Assembly: GCF_004127445.1 (NCBI RefSeq)
Contig: NZ_QEXM01000057.1
Span: forward strand, 372,001-436,000
Length of the DNA: 64,000 nt
From: Streptomyces alfalfae
GTDB lineage: Bacteria > Actinomycetota > Actinomycetes > Streptomycetales > Streptomycetaceae
Reading direction: 5' to 3'
The translations under genes and the position numbers were made by a program. This document shows positions 33,615 to 40,529 of this stretch, piece after piece. The notes under the pieces are model-generated. The model was not told the origin of the DNA, searched no databases, and saw only the letters and a list, made by a program, of their open reading frames with translations. Numbering within the stretch: position 1 is the stretch's first letter; the number at the start of each line of letters is the position of its first letter.

Positions 33615-34424
33615 TTACGCCCGGCCCGTCCGGGTCTTCGCGAGGCCGGTCCCTTCGCGGTGGAGACGCCCCCTGGCGATCAGTTCGACCGTCACGGCCA
33701 CGGCCACGGCCTGGACGGCGAGCAGGGCGATCAGGACGAAGAGCTGCACGGCTCCGGCGAGGACCGGCGACGCGCCGCCCAGGAGCATGCCGACGAAGGC
33801 GCCGGGGAGGGTGACCAGGCCCACCGTGCGGGTCTGGTCGAGGCCCGGCAGCAGGGCGTCCGACGCGGCGGGGCGGACGACCTCCATGCGGGCGTCGTGG
33901 TCGGCGAGGCCCAGGGCCAGGCCCGCCTCGAACTCTCCGTAGCGGGTGTGGAGTTCGTCCAGGGCGCGGCGTCCCGAGAGCACCGTGGCGGTCAGGGCGC
34001 CGCCGATGAGGATGCCCGTCACGGGGATCATGGCGATGCCCCGCACGGGCAGCAGCCCCGCCGCCGTCAGTCCCGCCACCACGGGGATGACGGGGCCCGC
34101 GACGGGCAGGGCGGCCCACCACCAGGTGCCGTTCCGGGTGATGCGGCGCCCCGCGGTACGGGCGGCCACGCCGAACATCAGCAGCAGGAAGGCGTAGAGC
34201 GCCGCCGTGTGGTGCGCCACCCGGCCGATCACCAGCGAGACGGCGCCCAACTGCACGGTGGCGCGGACCCCGGCCAGCAGGATCTCGCGCGCCCGGCCCC
34301 GTGAGCCGTCGGGCGCGAGCCGGAACACGGCCGCCGTCGCCGTGGCGACGAGCAGCAGCGCGAACAGGGCCACGGCGAGGGCCGTGTCGACGGGGAGCAG
34401 GGCCTGAGCAGCGAGATCACGCAC
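33615..34424 (-). CDS. UPF0014/FetB-type ABC permease without adjacent ATPase
   Basis: A 269-residue permease of the UPF0014 (FetB/YbbM) family with about seven helices. It contains the characteristic MFGVAARTAGRRITRNG and GLVTLPGAFVGMLLGGASPVLAGAVQLFVL segments. The E. coli homologue FetAB is an iron exporter linked to oxidative-stress resistance. No ATPase (FetA) is encoded in the window. The GTG at 34424 starts the protein. Its closeness to the GPx-like peroxidase (11-bp gap) agrees with an oxidative-stress or metal role. Confidence 0.85.
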   Translation of the reverse strand: MRDLAAQALLPVDTALAVALFALLLVATATAAVFRLAPDGSRGRAREILLAGVRATVQLGAVSLVIGRVAHHTAALYAFLLLMFGVAARTAGRRITRNGTWWWAALPVAGPVIPVVAGLTAAGLLPVRGIAMIPVTGILIGGALTATVLSGRRALDELHTRYGEFEAGLALGLADHDARMEVVRPAASDALLPGLDQTRTVGLVTLPGAFVGMLLGGASPVLAGAVQLFVLIALLAVQAVAVAVTVELIARGRLHREGTGLAKTRTGRA

Positions 34425-34571
34425 GCGGACACCCTAGAGGGCGTCAGACGCCGCGTTCTCCGTGGCTGCCCCGCCCCGCGCCGGCGGCGTACCCGTGCCG
34501 CTGCGGACAGCGGGTGCCGGACCTGTAACGATGGGGCGGGAAAGACGTGCAGAGAGAGAAGGGCTGTAGTC

Positions 34572-35657
34572 ATGGCGCAGCAGGTGCAAGGCGTGGTCGC
34601 ACGCGCGAAGGGCGAGCCGGTGCGGATCGAGACGATCACGGTGCCGGACCCGGGTCCGGGCGAGGCCGTGGTGAAGGTCCAGGCGTGCGGGGTCTGTCAC
34701 ACGGACCTCCACTACCGCGAGGGCGGCATCAACGACGAGTTCCCCTTCCTGCTCGGGCACGAGGCCGCCGGCGTCGTCGAGTCGGTCGGCGAGGGCGTCA
34801 CCGAGGTCGACCCCGGTGACTTCGTGGTCCTCAACTGGCGTGCCGTGTGCGGGCAGTGCCGTGCCTGTCTGCGCGGTCGCCCCCAGTACTGCTTCGCCAC
34901 GCACAACGCCCGGCAGAAGATGACGCTCGCCGACGGCACGGAACTCTCCCCGGCCCTCGGCATCGGCGCCTTCGCCGAGAAGACCCTCGTCGCCGCCGGG
35001 CAGTGCACCAAGGTCGACCCCGACGCCTCGCCCGCCGCCGCGGGCCTGCTCGGCTGCGGCGTGATGGCCGGCATCGGCGCGGCCATCAACACCGGCGAGG
35101 TCGGCCGCGGCGACTCGGTCGCCATCATCGGCTGCGGAGGCGTCGGCAACGCGGCCGTCGTGGGCGCCCGGCTCGCCGGGGCCGCGCGGATCATCGCCGT
35201 GGACATCGACGACAAGAAGCTGGAGACCGCCAGGAGCCTCGGCGCCACCCACACCGTCAACTCCCGCGAGACCGACCCCGTCGAGGCCGTGCGCGAGCTG
35301 ACCGGCGGCAACGGCGCGGACGTCGTCATCGAGGCGGTCGGCCGCCCCGAGACCTATGAGCAGGCCTTCTACGCCCGCGACCTGGCGGGCACGGTCGTCC
35401 TGGTCGGCGTGCCGACCCCGGAGATGAAGATCGAGCTGCCGCTGCTCGACGTCTTCGGCCGCGGCGGCTCGCTCAAGTCGAGCTGGTACGGCGACTGCCT
35501 GCCCTCGCGCGACTTCCCGATGCTCATCGACCTCTACCGGCAGGGCCGCCTGGACCTGGACGCGTTCGTCACGGAGACCATCGCCCTGGAGGACGTGGAG
35601 AAGGCCTTCGAGCGCATGCACCACGGCGACGTCCTGCGTTCGGTGGTGGTGTTCTGA
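34572..35657 (+). CDS. mscR: S-(hydroxymethyl)mycothiol dehydrogenase / S-nitrosomycothiol reductase
   Basis: A 361-residue zinc-dependent alcohol dehydrogenase of the mycothiol-dependent formaldehyde dehydrogenase type. The catalytic zinc is bound by Cys39 (ACGVCHTD) and the GHEAAG region; the structural zinc site is CGQCRACLRGRPQYC. The NAD site is GCGGVGNAA. The family oxidises the formaldehyde-mycothiol adduct and can reduce S-nitrosomycothiol. The ATG follows GAGAGAAGGG. It overlaps the MBL hydrolase gene (TGATG). That pairing is typical of actinobacterial mscR, where the hydrolase cleaves the formyl-mycothiol product. Confidence 0.94.
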   Translation: MAQQVQGVVARAKGEPVRIETITVPDPGPGEAVVKVQACGVCHTDLHYREGGINDEFPFLLGHEAAGVVESVGEGVTEVDPGDFVVLNWRAVCGQCRACLRGRPQYCFATHNARQKMTLADGTELSPALGIGAFAEKTLVAAGQCTKVDPDASPAAAGLLGCGVMAGIGAAINTGEVGRGDSVAIIGCGGVGNAAVVGARLAGAARIIAVDIDDKKLETARSLGATHTVNSRETDPVEAVRELTGGNGADVVIEAVGRPETYEQAFYARDLAGTVVLVGVPTPEMKIELPLLDVFGRGGSLKSSWYGDCLPSRDFPMLIDLYRQGRLDLDAFVTETIALEDVEKAFERMHHGDVLRSVVVF

Positions 35658-36313
35658 TGACCGCCGAGAGCCCGCACGGCGCCCCGGGCGCGCGGATCGA
35701 CCACCTCGTCACGTCGGGGACGTTCTCCCTCGACGGCGGCACCTGGGAGGTCGACAACAACGTATGGATCGTGGGCGACGACAGCGAGTGCGTCGTCATC
35801 GACGCCGCGCACGACGCGGACGCCATCGCCGAGGCCGTGGGCGGGCGGCGCCTCGTCGCCGTCGTCTGCACCCACGCCCACGACGACCACATCGACGCGG
35901 CCCCGGCGCTCGCCGCGCGTACGGGCGCTCCGGTCCTGCTGCACCCGGCCGACACCGAGCTGTGGGAGCAGACCCACCCCGACCGGGCCCCCGACGGCGA
36001 ACTCGCCGACGGGCAGGAACTCGCCGTCGCGGGCACCGTCCTGAAGGTGCTGCACACGCCGGGCCACTGCCACGGCGCCGTCAGCCTGCACGCCCCCGGC
36101 CTCGGCGCCGTCTTCACCGGCGACACGCTGTTCGCGGGCGGGCCGGGGGCGACGGGCCGCTCCTTCAGCGACTTCCCGACGATCGTCGAGTCCATCGAGC
36201 GGCGGCTGCTGACGCTGCCGCCCGACACGGTGGTGCACACCGGGCACGGCGACAGCACGACGATCGGCGCGGAGGCGCCGCATCTCCAGGAGTGGATCGC
36301 CCGGGGGCACTGA
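35657..36313 (+). CDS. MBL-fold hydrolase, probable mycothiol-ester hydrolase
   Basis: A 218-residue metallo-beta-lactamase-fold hydrolase. The HxHxDH zinc motif is THAHDDHIDA, followed by the HTPGHCHGAVSL histidine and an FTGDTLF aspartate region, and HTGHGDSTTIG supplies the final histidine. The ATG overlaps the mscR stop by one base, so translation is coupled. The likely job is to hydrolyse S-formylmycothiol, completing formaldehyde oxidation; this is inferred from the universal pairing with mscR. A terminator follows at once. Confidence 0.88.
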   Translation: MTAESPHGAPGARIDHLVTSGTFSLDGGTWEVDNNVWIVGDDSECVVIDAAHDADAIAEAVGGRRLVAVVCTHAHDDHIDAAPALAARTGAPVLLHPADTELWEQTHPDRAPDGELADGQELAVAGTVLKVLHTPGHCHGAVSLHAPGLGAVFTGDTLFAGGPGATGRSFSDFPTIVESIERRLLTLPPDTVVHTGHGDSTTIGAEAPHLQEWIARGH

Positions 36314-36334
36314 CGGGTCCGGTTCCACGGGGAT

Positions 36335-36360
36335 GGCCCGCACGGTTCGCCGTGCGGGCC
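36335..36360 (+). terminator. canonical terminator after the mscR operon
   Basis: GGCCCGCACGG (36335-36345) pairs perfectly with CCGTGCGGGCC (36350-36360) over a TTCG tetraloop and is followed by TTTCG. Confidence 0.85.
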
Positions 36361-36397
36361 TTTCGCGTACTGGCGACACTCCCCGATCTCCGATAAG

Positions 36398-36416
36398 TTA
36401 GGCAAGGCTTACCTAA
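36398..36416. promoter_or_regulatory. iron box (DmdR1/IdeR-type operator)
   Basis: TTAGGCAAGGCTTACCTAA is a 19-bp near-palindrome matching the actinobacterial iron-box consensus TTAGGTTAGGCTAACCTAA at all but a few central positions. It ends 12 bp before the DUF2470 start codon, so Fe2+-loaded DmdR1 would block expression in iron-replete cells. Confidence 0.85.
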
Positions 36417-36428
36417 TGGAGGTTCAGG

Positions 36429-37142
36429 ATGGGTGTCCGTCACAGCAGCACGATCGTGCCCACAGCGGCGGCACGCGCGCGTTCCCTGCTCGCCACCGCG
36501 TGGTCCTGCGCGGTGACCACGCAGACCGGCAGGGACGAACTCGTGGGCGCGCACAGCGTGACCGAGGACGGCAGGCTGCTGCTCTCCCCGCCCGACGACA
36601 GCGCGCTGGCCGCCGCCCTCATCTGCACACCGCGCGGCGAACCGTCCACGCTGATCGAGTTCGCCGACGTCGCGCCCGTCCCCATGAGGGAGCGCATCCG
36701 CGCCCGCCTCTGGCTCTCGGGAACCCTCGCCTACGAGGGCGAGCACCTGCTCTTCGAGCCGACGTGCGCGGTGCTGCACGACGCGAACGGCGAACGCGAG
36801 GGCATCGAGCTCGACGAACTCGCCCTGACCGCCCCCGATCCGCTGGCCGAGGCCGAGCCGCGCCTCCTCACGCACCTCGCCGACGCCCACCCGGACGCCG
36901 TCGAACAGCTCACCCGCCTCATCAGCCCCGACAGCCTGCACGGCGTGGTCCGCGTCCGCCCGCTCGCCGTGGACATGCACGGCATCTCCCTGCGGCTCGA
37001 ACGCGCCCGCGGCCAGGCCGACGTGCGCCTGCCCTTCCACCAGCCCGTCGAGGACGTCACCCAGGTGACGGACTGCATGCACGCCCTGCTGATGAAGGCC
37101 CGCCTCTCAGCGTCCTGGCGCGGCAGGCCCGTCGGCGGCTGA
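36429..37142 (+). CDS. DUF2470-domain protein under an iron box
   Basis: A 237-residue cytoplasmic protein. The C-terminal part (residues about 145-230) is a DUF2470 domain (LLTHLADAHPDAVEQL, DMHGISLRLERA). This domain occurs in heme-utilisation (HugZ/HutZ-like) proteins. The N-terminal half has a split-barrel PPOX-like pattern with SARSLLATAW and LWLSGTLAYEG. It may bind or degrade heme or help iron release. Its operator makes iron regulation likely. ATG follows GGAGG. Its end overlaps the convergent YkvA-like gene by 36 bp. Confidence 0.82.
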   Translation: MGVRHSSTIVPTAAARARSLLATAWSCAVTTQTGRDELVGAHSVTEDGRLLLSPPDDSALAAALICTPRGEPSTLIEFADVAPVPMRERIRARLWLSGTLAYEGEHLLFEPTCAVLHDANGEREGIELDELALTAPDPLAEAEPRLLTHLADAHPDAVEQLTRLISPDSLHGVVRVRPLAVDMHGISLRLERARGQADVRLPFHQPVEDVTQVTDCMHALLMKARLSASWRGRPVGG

Positions 37143-37394
37143 CCGCATCGAGCGCAGCGCCACCAGGAGCACCCCGATGTCATCGAGGTAGATGGGATCG
37201 GGCAGCAGGTCGGCGGGCAGCAGCAGATAGGCCACGGCACCCCAGAAGACCCAGCGGCGGTCGGTGGGGAGCCCGGCTCTGCGCAGGTGGCGGCGGGTGC
37301 GCACGAGGCGTACGAGCAGCATGACGGCGACGGCGAGCGTCGCGGCGACGAGAACGGCCGCGACGGTGAGGAAAATGGCCATATCCGTGCTCAT
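37107..37394 (-). CDS. small membrane protein with DUF1232 (YkvA-like)
   Basis: A 95-residue protein. One N-terminal transmembrane helix (AIFLTVAAVLVAATLAVAVM) precedes a basic loop and a DUF1232 domain (WVFWGAVAYLLLPADLLPDPIYLDDIG). The family is common and uncharacterised. The ATG at 37394 lies 11 bp after the lactonase-like gene, so both are probably co-transcribed. Its end overlaps the convergent DUF2470 gene. Confidence 0.8.
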   Translation of the reverse strand: MSTDMAIFLTVAAVLVAATLAVAVMLLVRLVRTRRHLRRAGLPTDRRWVFWGAVAYLLLPADLLPDPIYLDDIGVLLVALRSMRSAADGPAAPGR

Positions 37395-37405
37395 ACGTAC
37401 GTACG

Positions 37406-38689
37406 TTAGCGACTGCCGCGCCCCGTGTCGCCGACGGGCGGTCCCTGCGGCAGCGCGCACACCGCGACCGGCGCTCCGAACGGCTTGCCCGCGAGACGCA
37501 ACGCGCCGGTCCCGGCGTCGACCCGGAAGACGCTCACCGAGCCCGACTTCTGGTTGGCGGTGAACAGCAGCCGCTCCGAGGGCGAGAGCGCCAGATGCCG
37601 GGGGAAGTCCCCCTCCACGGCCACCGTGCCGAGCAGCCGCAGCCGGGCCCCCGCCCGCTCGACGGCGTACCGCGCGACGCTGCCGTGCCCCCGGTTGGCG
37701 AGGAAGGCGAAGCGCCCCTTTCGGGTCACCACGAACTGCGCCGGATAGTTGGCGCCCCCGCCGGATCCCGTCGGCTGCGGTTCGCCGGGGGTGAGCCGCC
37801 CGCTGCCCGGGTCGTACGCGCAGACGACCACCGTGTCGTCCAGCTCGTTGGCGAGGTACGCGAACCGCCCCGAGGGGTGGAACGCCAGATGCCGCGGCCC
37901 CGCGCCGGGCCGCAGGCGCGCGTACGACACCTGGCGCAAGGTGCCCGCCTTGGTGTCGAGACGGTAGGTGTAGACCGTGTCGGCGCCCAGGTCCACGGCG
38001 AGGACGTGGCGGCCGTCGGGGGAGGTGACGATCTGGTGGGCGTGCGGCCCGTCCTGCCCGGGGCCCGGCGGCGGGGCCGTATGCCTGACGAGATCCGTCC
38101 GTTCGCCCAGCGCGCCCGAGGCGTCGATGGGGTGGACGGCCACGCTGCCCGACCCGTAGTTCGCGCTGAGCAGCCACTTGCCGCCCGGGTGCACCGAGAG
38201 GTGGCAGGGCGCCGCGCCGCCGGTCCCCCGTGTGCCGAGGATCTCGTGCCCGCCGCCGGGGGAGAGCGCGACGGCCGTCACGCCGCCCTCCTCACGCTCG
38301 TCGACGGCGTAGAGCGTGCGGCCCGAGGGGTGCAGGGCCAGATAGGAGGGGTCGGACACCCCGCCGATCGTGCCGGCGCCGGTGATCCGCCCCGTCGCCT
38401 CGTCGTACGTCGCCAGACCGATGCCCGAGCCGCCGCCCTCCTGCGAGGTGTACGTCCCGAGGAACAGCCGCCCCGCGCGGCGAGGCCGGTGCGCGGCCGA
38501 CGAGGCCGCCTCGGTACGCCTGGCTTCCGGCCGCACACGCCGCGCGGGCGGCTCCGCCGAACCGCAGGCCGCGCCGGCCGCCGCGAGGGCGATCCCCGAG
38601 AGGGCCCCGATGACGGCCCGCCGCCCCGGGCGGCTCGCGGGGCTCGCGGGGTTCACGGGATCGCGGTCCGGCCCTGTTCCGCTGTTCAT
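37406..38689 (-). CDS. lactonase-family beta-propeller lipoprotein, Tat-exported
   Basis: A 427-residue seven-bladed beta-propeller of the 6-phosphogluconolactonase/YbhE family. Repeated segments of the type HPSGRTLYAVDE, HPGGKWLLSANYGSGSV, SPDGRHVLAVDLGAD and SPSERLLFTANQKSGSV are visible. The N-terminus has a twin-arginine motif (GRRAVIGALSG) and a lipobox cysteine (AGAACGS). Export makes pentose-phosphate function unlikely; it may act on an extracellular lactone or as a binding propeller. ATG 38689 has no close upstream partner on this strand. Confidence 0.85.
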   Translation of the reverse strand: MNSGTGPDRDPVNPASPASRPGRRAVIGALSGIALAAAGAACGSAEPPARRVRPEARRTEAASSAAHRPRRAGRLFLGTYTSQEGGGSGIGLATYDEATGRITGAGTIGGVSDPSYLALHPSGRTLYAVDEREEGGVTAVALSPGGGHEILGTRGTGGAAPCHLSVHPGGKWLLSANYGSGSVAVHPIDASGALGERTDLVRHTAPPPGPGQDGPHAHQIVTSPDGRHVLAVDLGADTVYTYRLDTKAGTLRQVSYARLRPGAGPRHLAFHPSGRFAYLANELDDTVVVCAYDPGSGRLTPGEPQPTGSGGGANYPAQFVVTRKGRFAFLANRGHGSVARYAVERAGARLRLLGTVAVEGDFPRHLALSPSERLLFTANQKSGSVSVFRVDAGTGALRLAGKPFGAPVAVCALPQGPPVGDTGRGSR

Positions 38690-38992
38690 GGCTGCACCTT
38701 GGGGGTCGGGGATCGGGGGGCGGGGTTGATGTCGGGGTCGGGAGTGGGGAGTCGGGAGTGACGGGTGTGGCAGCCACACTGCCCGGTCCCCGTCGGCGCC
38801 GACAAGAGGCGCACCGCCTCGCCCTCCTCCGGACGCGCACCGCCTCGACCGCCTCCCGGCGCCCACCGCGCCGATTCGGCCGACGCGGGTGTGCCGCTCG
38901 CGCGTGACCGGACACACAGGGCTACCGCTCGGATACGGTGTGCGAGCCACTTGGTCGCACGCACGCCAGACACCTGATGAGGAGACGCCGAG
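38690..38992. other. intergenic region between lactonase and TNT genes
   Basis: No gene is seen in 303 bp. A perfect palindrome GTGTGGCAGCCACAC (7-1-7) at 38765-38779 could be an operator for the divergent pair. The TNT-gene ribosome-binding site GGAG is at about 38980. Confidence 0.5.
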
Positions 38993-39706
38993 TTGACCCA
39001 CAGCCATCGGACGGGCAGCCCCCTGACCCGCAGCCACCCGGCCCGCGTCCGAACCGTCCTTGCCGCGCTCGGCGTCGCCGGGGTCATGGCCGCGGCGCCG
39101 ACCGCGAGCGCCGCCGCTCCGGAGCCCCCGGTCGGCGCGGCGGCACGCGAGCCGTGCACGGGGGAGTTCCAGGGTGACTCCCGCCTCGGCCCCCGCTGGC
39201 TGCCCAAGAAGTGGCAGCGTCCGGTCGGCCCGCTCCTGAAGGGCTGGAAGCGGACGGGCGGGCTGTCGCCGCAGGCCTTCCTGAAGAAGTACTGGGACGG
39301 CCCCGCGTCCACCGGTGGCTGGAAGTATCCGCCCAACGACGGCTTCGAAACCGTCAACGGACAGGTCGACAAGCACCGCGAGCGGCTGGACAAGGGGGAG
39401 CGGCTCGACCGCTTCGGATCGGAGTTCGGCTCCTATCTGGCCCCGGCCGGTGACTCCTACGCGGAGCGCGCGCTGCCGCCGCAGAACCTCAACACCCGCG
39501 AGGCCGCGCACGCCTGCGACTACCGTGTGTACGAGGTGCGCAAGCCGTTCTCCGTGTGGCAGGGCGGCATCGCCCCCTGGTTCGAGCAGCCGGGCGGCGG
39601 ACAGCAGATCAAGCTCGACCCGGCCTTCCTGGACCCCGGCGAGGGTCAGCGCCTCCATGTGAAGTGGCTGCTCGATCACGGCTACCTGGAGCCCGCGAAG
39701 GCCTAG
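38993..39706 (+). CDS. secreted TNT-domain protein, probable NAD+ glycohydrolase
   Basis: A 237-residue exported protein starting at TTG 38993 behind GAGGAG. The signal peptide ends near ASAA at about residue 40. After a short CTGEFQGD spacer the C-terminal about 110 residues match the TNT (tuberculosis necrotizing toxin) fold: LDRFGSEFGSYLAP, YAERALPPQNLN, YRVYEVRKPFSVWQG and APWFEQPGGGQQIKL. TNT domains hydrolyse NAD+ and kill eukaryotic or bacterial cells. Residues equivalent to the catalytic His and Gln cannot be confirmed without alignment. A small ORF with a good ribosome-binding site follows at 35 bp. A single-domain secreted TNT like this differs from the large CpnT-type carriers. Confidence 0.82.
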   Translation: MTHSHRTGSPLTRSHPARVRTVLAALGVAGVMAAAPTASAAAPEPPVGAAAREPCTGEFQGDSRLGPRWLPKKWQRPVGPLLKGWKRTGGLSPQAFLKKYWDGPASTGGWKYPPNDGFETVNGQVDKHRERLDKGERLDRFGSEFGSYLAPAGDSYAERALPPQNLNTREAAHACDYRVYEVRKPFSVWQGGIAPWFEQPGGGQQIKLDPAFLDPGEGQRLHVKWLLDHGYLEPAKA

Positions 39707-39741
39707 ACGCCTGCGTGGGCCGGCCGGAGAGGGGGGACCCG

Positions 39742-39978
39742 GTGGACGTCTCGGCGCTGCTGTCCGCCCTCCGGTCGGCCCGCGTGGCCGACGGCTACTA
39801 CTGGATCGAGGGCGTCCACGAACCCGCCCCCACGCCCCCGGACTTCGTCTACCTCCGCAGGGCCGCCGATGACGGGACGTGGGAGGTCGGGACGTACGAG
39901 CGGGGAGCGCGCCATCCGCTGACCCGGCACGGGGACGAGGCCTCGGCCTGCGCGCACATGCTGCGCCTGCTGACCTGA
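39742..39978 (+). CDS. small protein downstream of the TNT toxin
   Basis: A 78-residue soluble protein starting at GTG 39742 behind GAGAGGGGGG. It reads VSALLSALRSARVADGYYWI at the N-terminus, then a beta-rich middle (DFVYLRRAADDGTWEVGTYER) and ends with DEASACAHMLRLLT. No signal peptide or membrane segment. I do not recognise a family with certainty. Its position 35 bp after the toxin, on the same strand, is what is expected of an immunity protein protecting the cytoplasm, but many secreted NADases have larger inhibitors. Treat the immunity role as inference. Confidence 0.6.
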   Translation: MDVSALLSALRSARVADGYYWIEGVHEPAPTPPDFVYLRRAADDGTWEVGTYERGARHPLTRHGDEASACAHMLRLLT

Positions 39979-40023
39979 GCCGGGGCGGCGCACGGCATGC
40001 CGGGGTGGGCCCGGGGTGCCGTT

Positions 40024-40197
40024 CTACTGGCCTTCGGGGCGCAGCAGCCCGCGCTCGTACGCCTTGACCAGGCGCTGCGGGACCATGTGCCGCATGCCGT
40101 CGACCGTGACGGGGGCGAGCTGGGGCGTGACGGCCTTCCACTGGGCGCGGCGGTGACGGGTGTTGCTGCGGGACATCTTGCGCTTGGGCACGGCCAT
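40024..40197 (-). CDS. rpmF: ribosomal protein bL32, cysteine-free (zinc-independent) paralogue
   Basis: A 57-residue bL32 protein beginning AVPKRKMSRSNTRHRRAQWK. The usual zinc ribbon cysteines are absent, so this is a C-minus paralogue that replaces the zinc-binding form during zinc starvation. Such paralogues are Zur-repressed, and a Zur-like site lies 49 bp upstream. Rather than being in a cluster with bL28, bL33 and uS14 paralogues, it stands alone here. Confidence 0.92.
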   Translation of the reverse strand: MAVPKRKMSRSNTRHRRAQWKAVTPQLAPVTVDGMRHMVPQRLVKAYERGLLRPEGQ

Positions 40198-40245
40198 GGG
40201 GGGCTCCTCGGTGAGCTGTGTGCGGGGACGGAACCGCACGCTATA

Positions 40246-40260
40246 TGAAAATGAATGCCA
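40246..40260. promoter_or_regulatory. Zur-box-like site upstream of rpmF
   Basis: TGAAAATGAATGCCA matches 11 of 15 positions of the Streptomyces Zur operator core TGAAAATCATTTTCA, with the left half perfect. It sits just before the rpmF start on the minus strand. The rest of 40198-40529 contains no gene; a tRNA-like 3' end is noted separately. Confidence 0.5.
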
Positions 40261-40368
40261 TTAACAAACCGTGCAAGGGCCCTGTCGGGTTGGTGTCGCA
40301 GCCGGACCTGTGGCGGGAGGGGCTCGCCGGGCGTCTCCGTACGGCGATCCGGGTCAACGCCGGGGAGC

Positions 40369-40456
40369 GGGGAGCGGGCGAATCCGACACGAAGTCTCAC
40401 CCTAAACATGACGTTGAGAGTCGCGCGGGCTTCGGTTCGAATCCGTGTCGCTCCCC
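40369..40456 (+). other. tRNA-like remnant or structured RNA
   Basis: GGTTCGAATCC (40434-40444), the classical T-loop sequence, is followed by GTGTCGCTCCCC. The 3' CGCTCCCC can pair with GGGGAGCG at 40369-40376, and CGACACG (40385-40391) with CGTGTCG (40444-40450). The T-stem has mismatches and no standard D-arm or anticodon arm can be drawn. It may be a decayed tRNA 3' end or an integration scar. Confidence 0.25.
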
Positions 40457-40529
40457 GTACCCGGAGCCGACCGATGACACGCGCCCTCGTCACGGCCGCC
40501 GGTTCGTGCGGGGCTGTCGCGCCGCCGGC

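Noticed and set aside
40362..40460. Complete tRNA gene (including selenocysteine tRNA)
   Set aside because: T-loop is present but the T-stem mispairs and no anticodon arm or D-arm can be formed; kept only as a low-confidence remnant.
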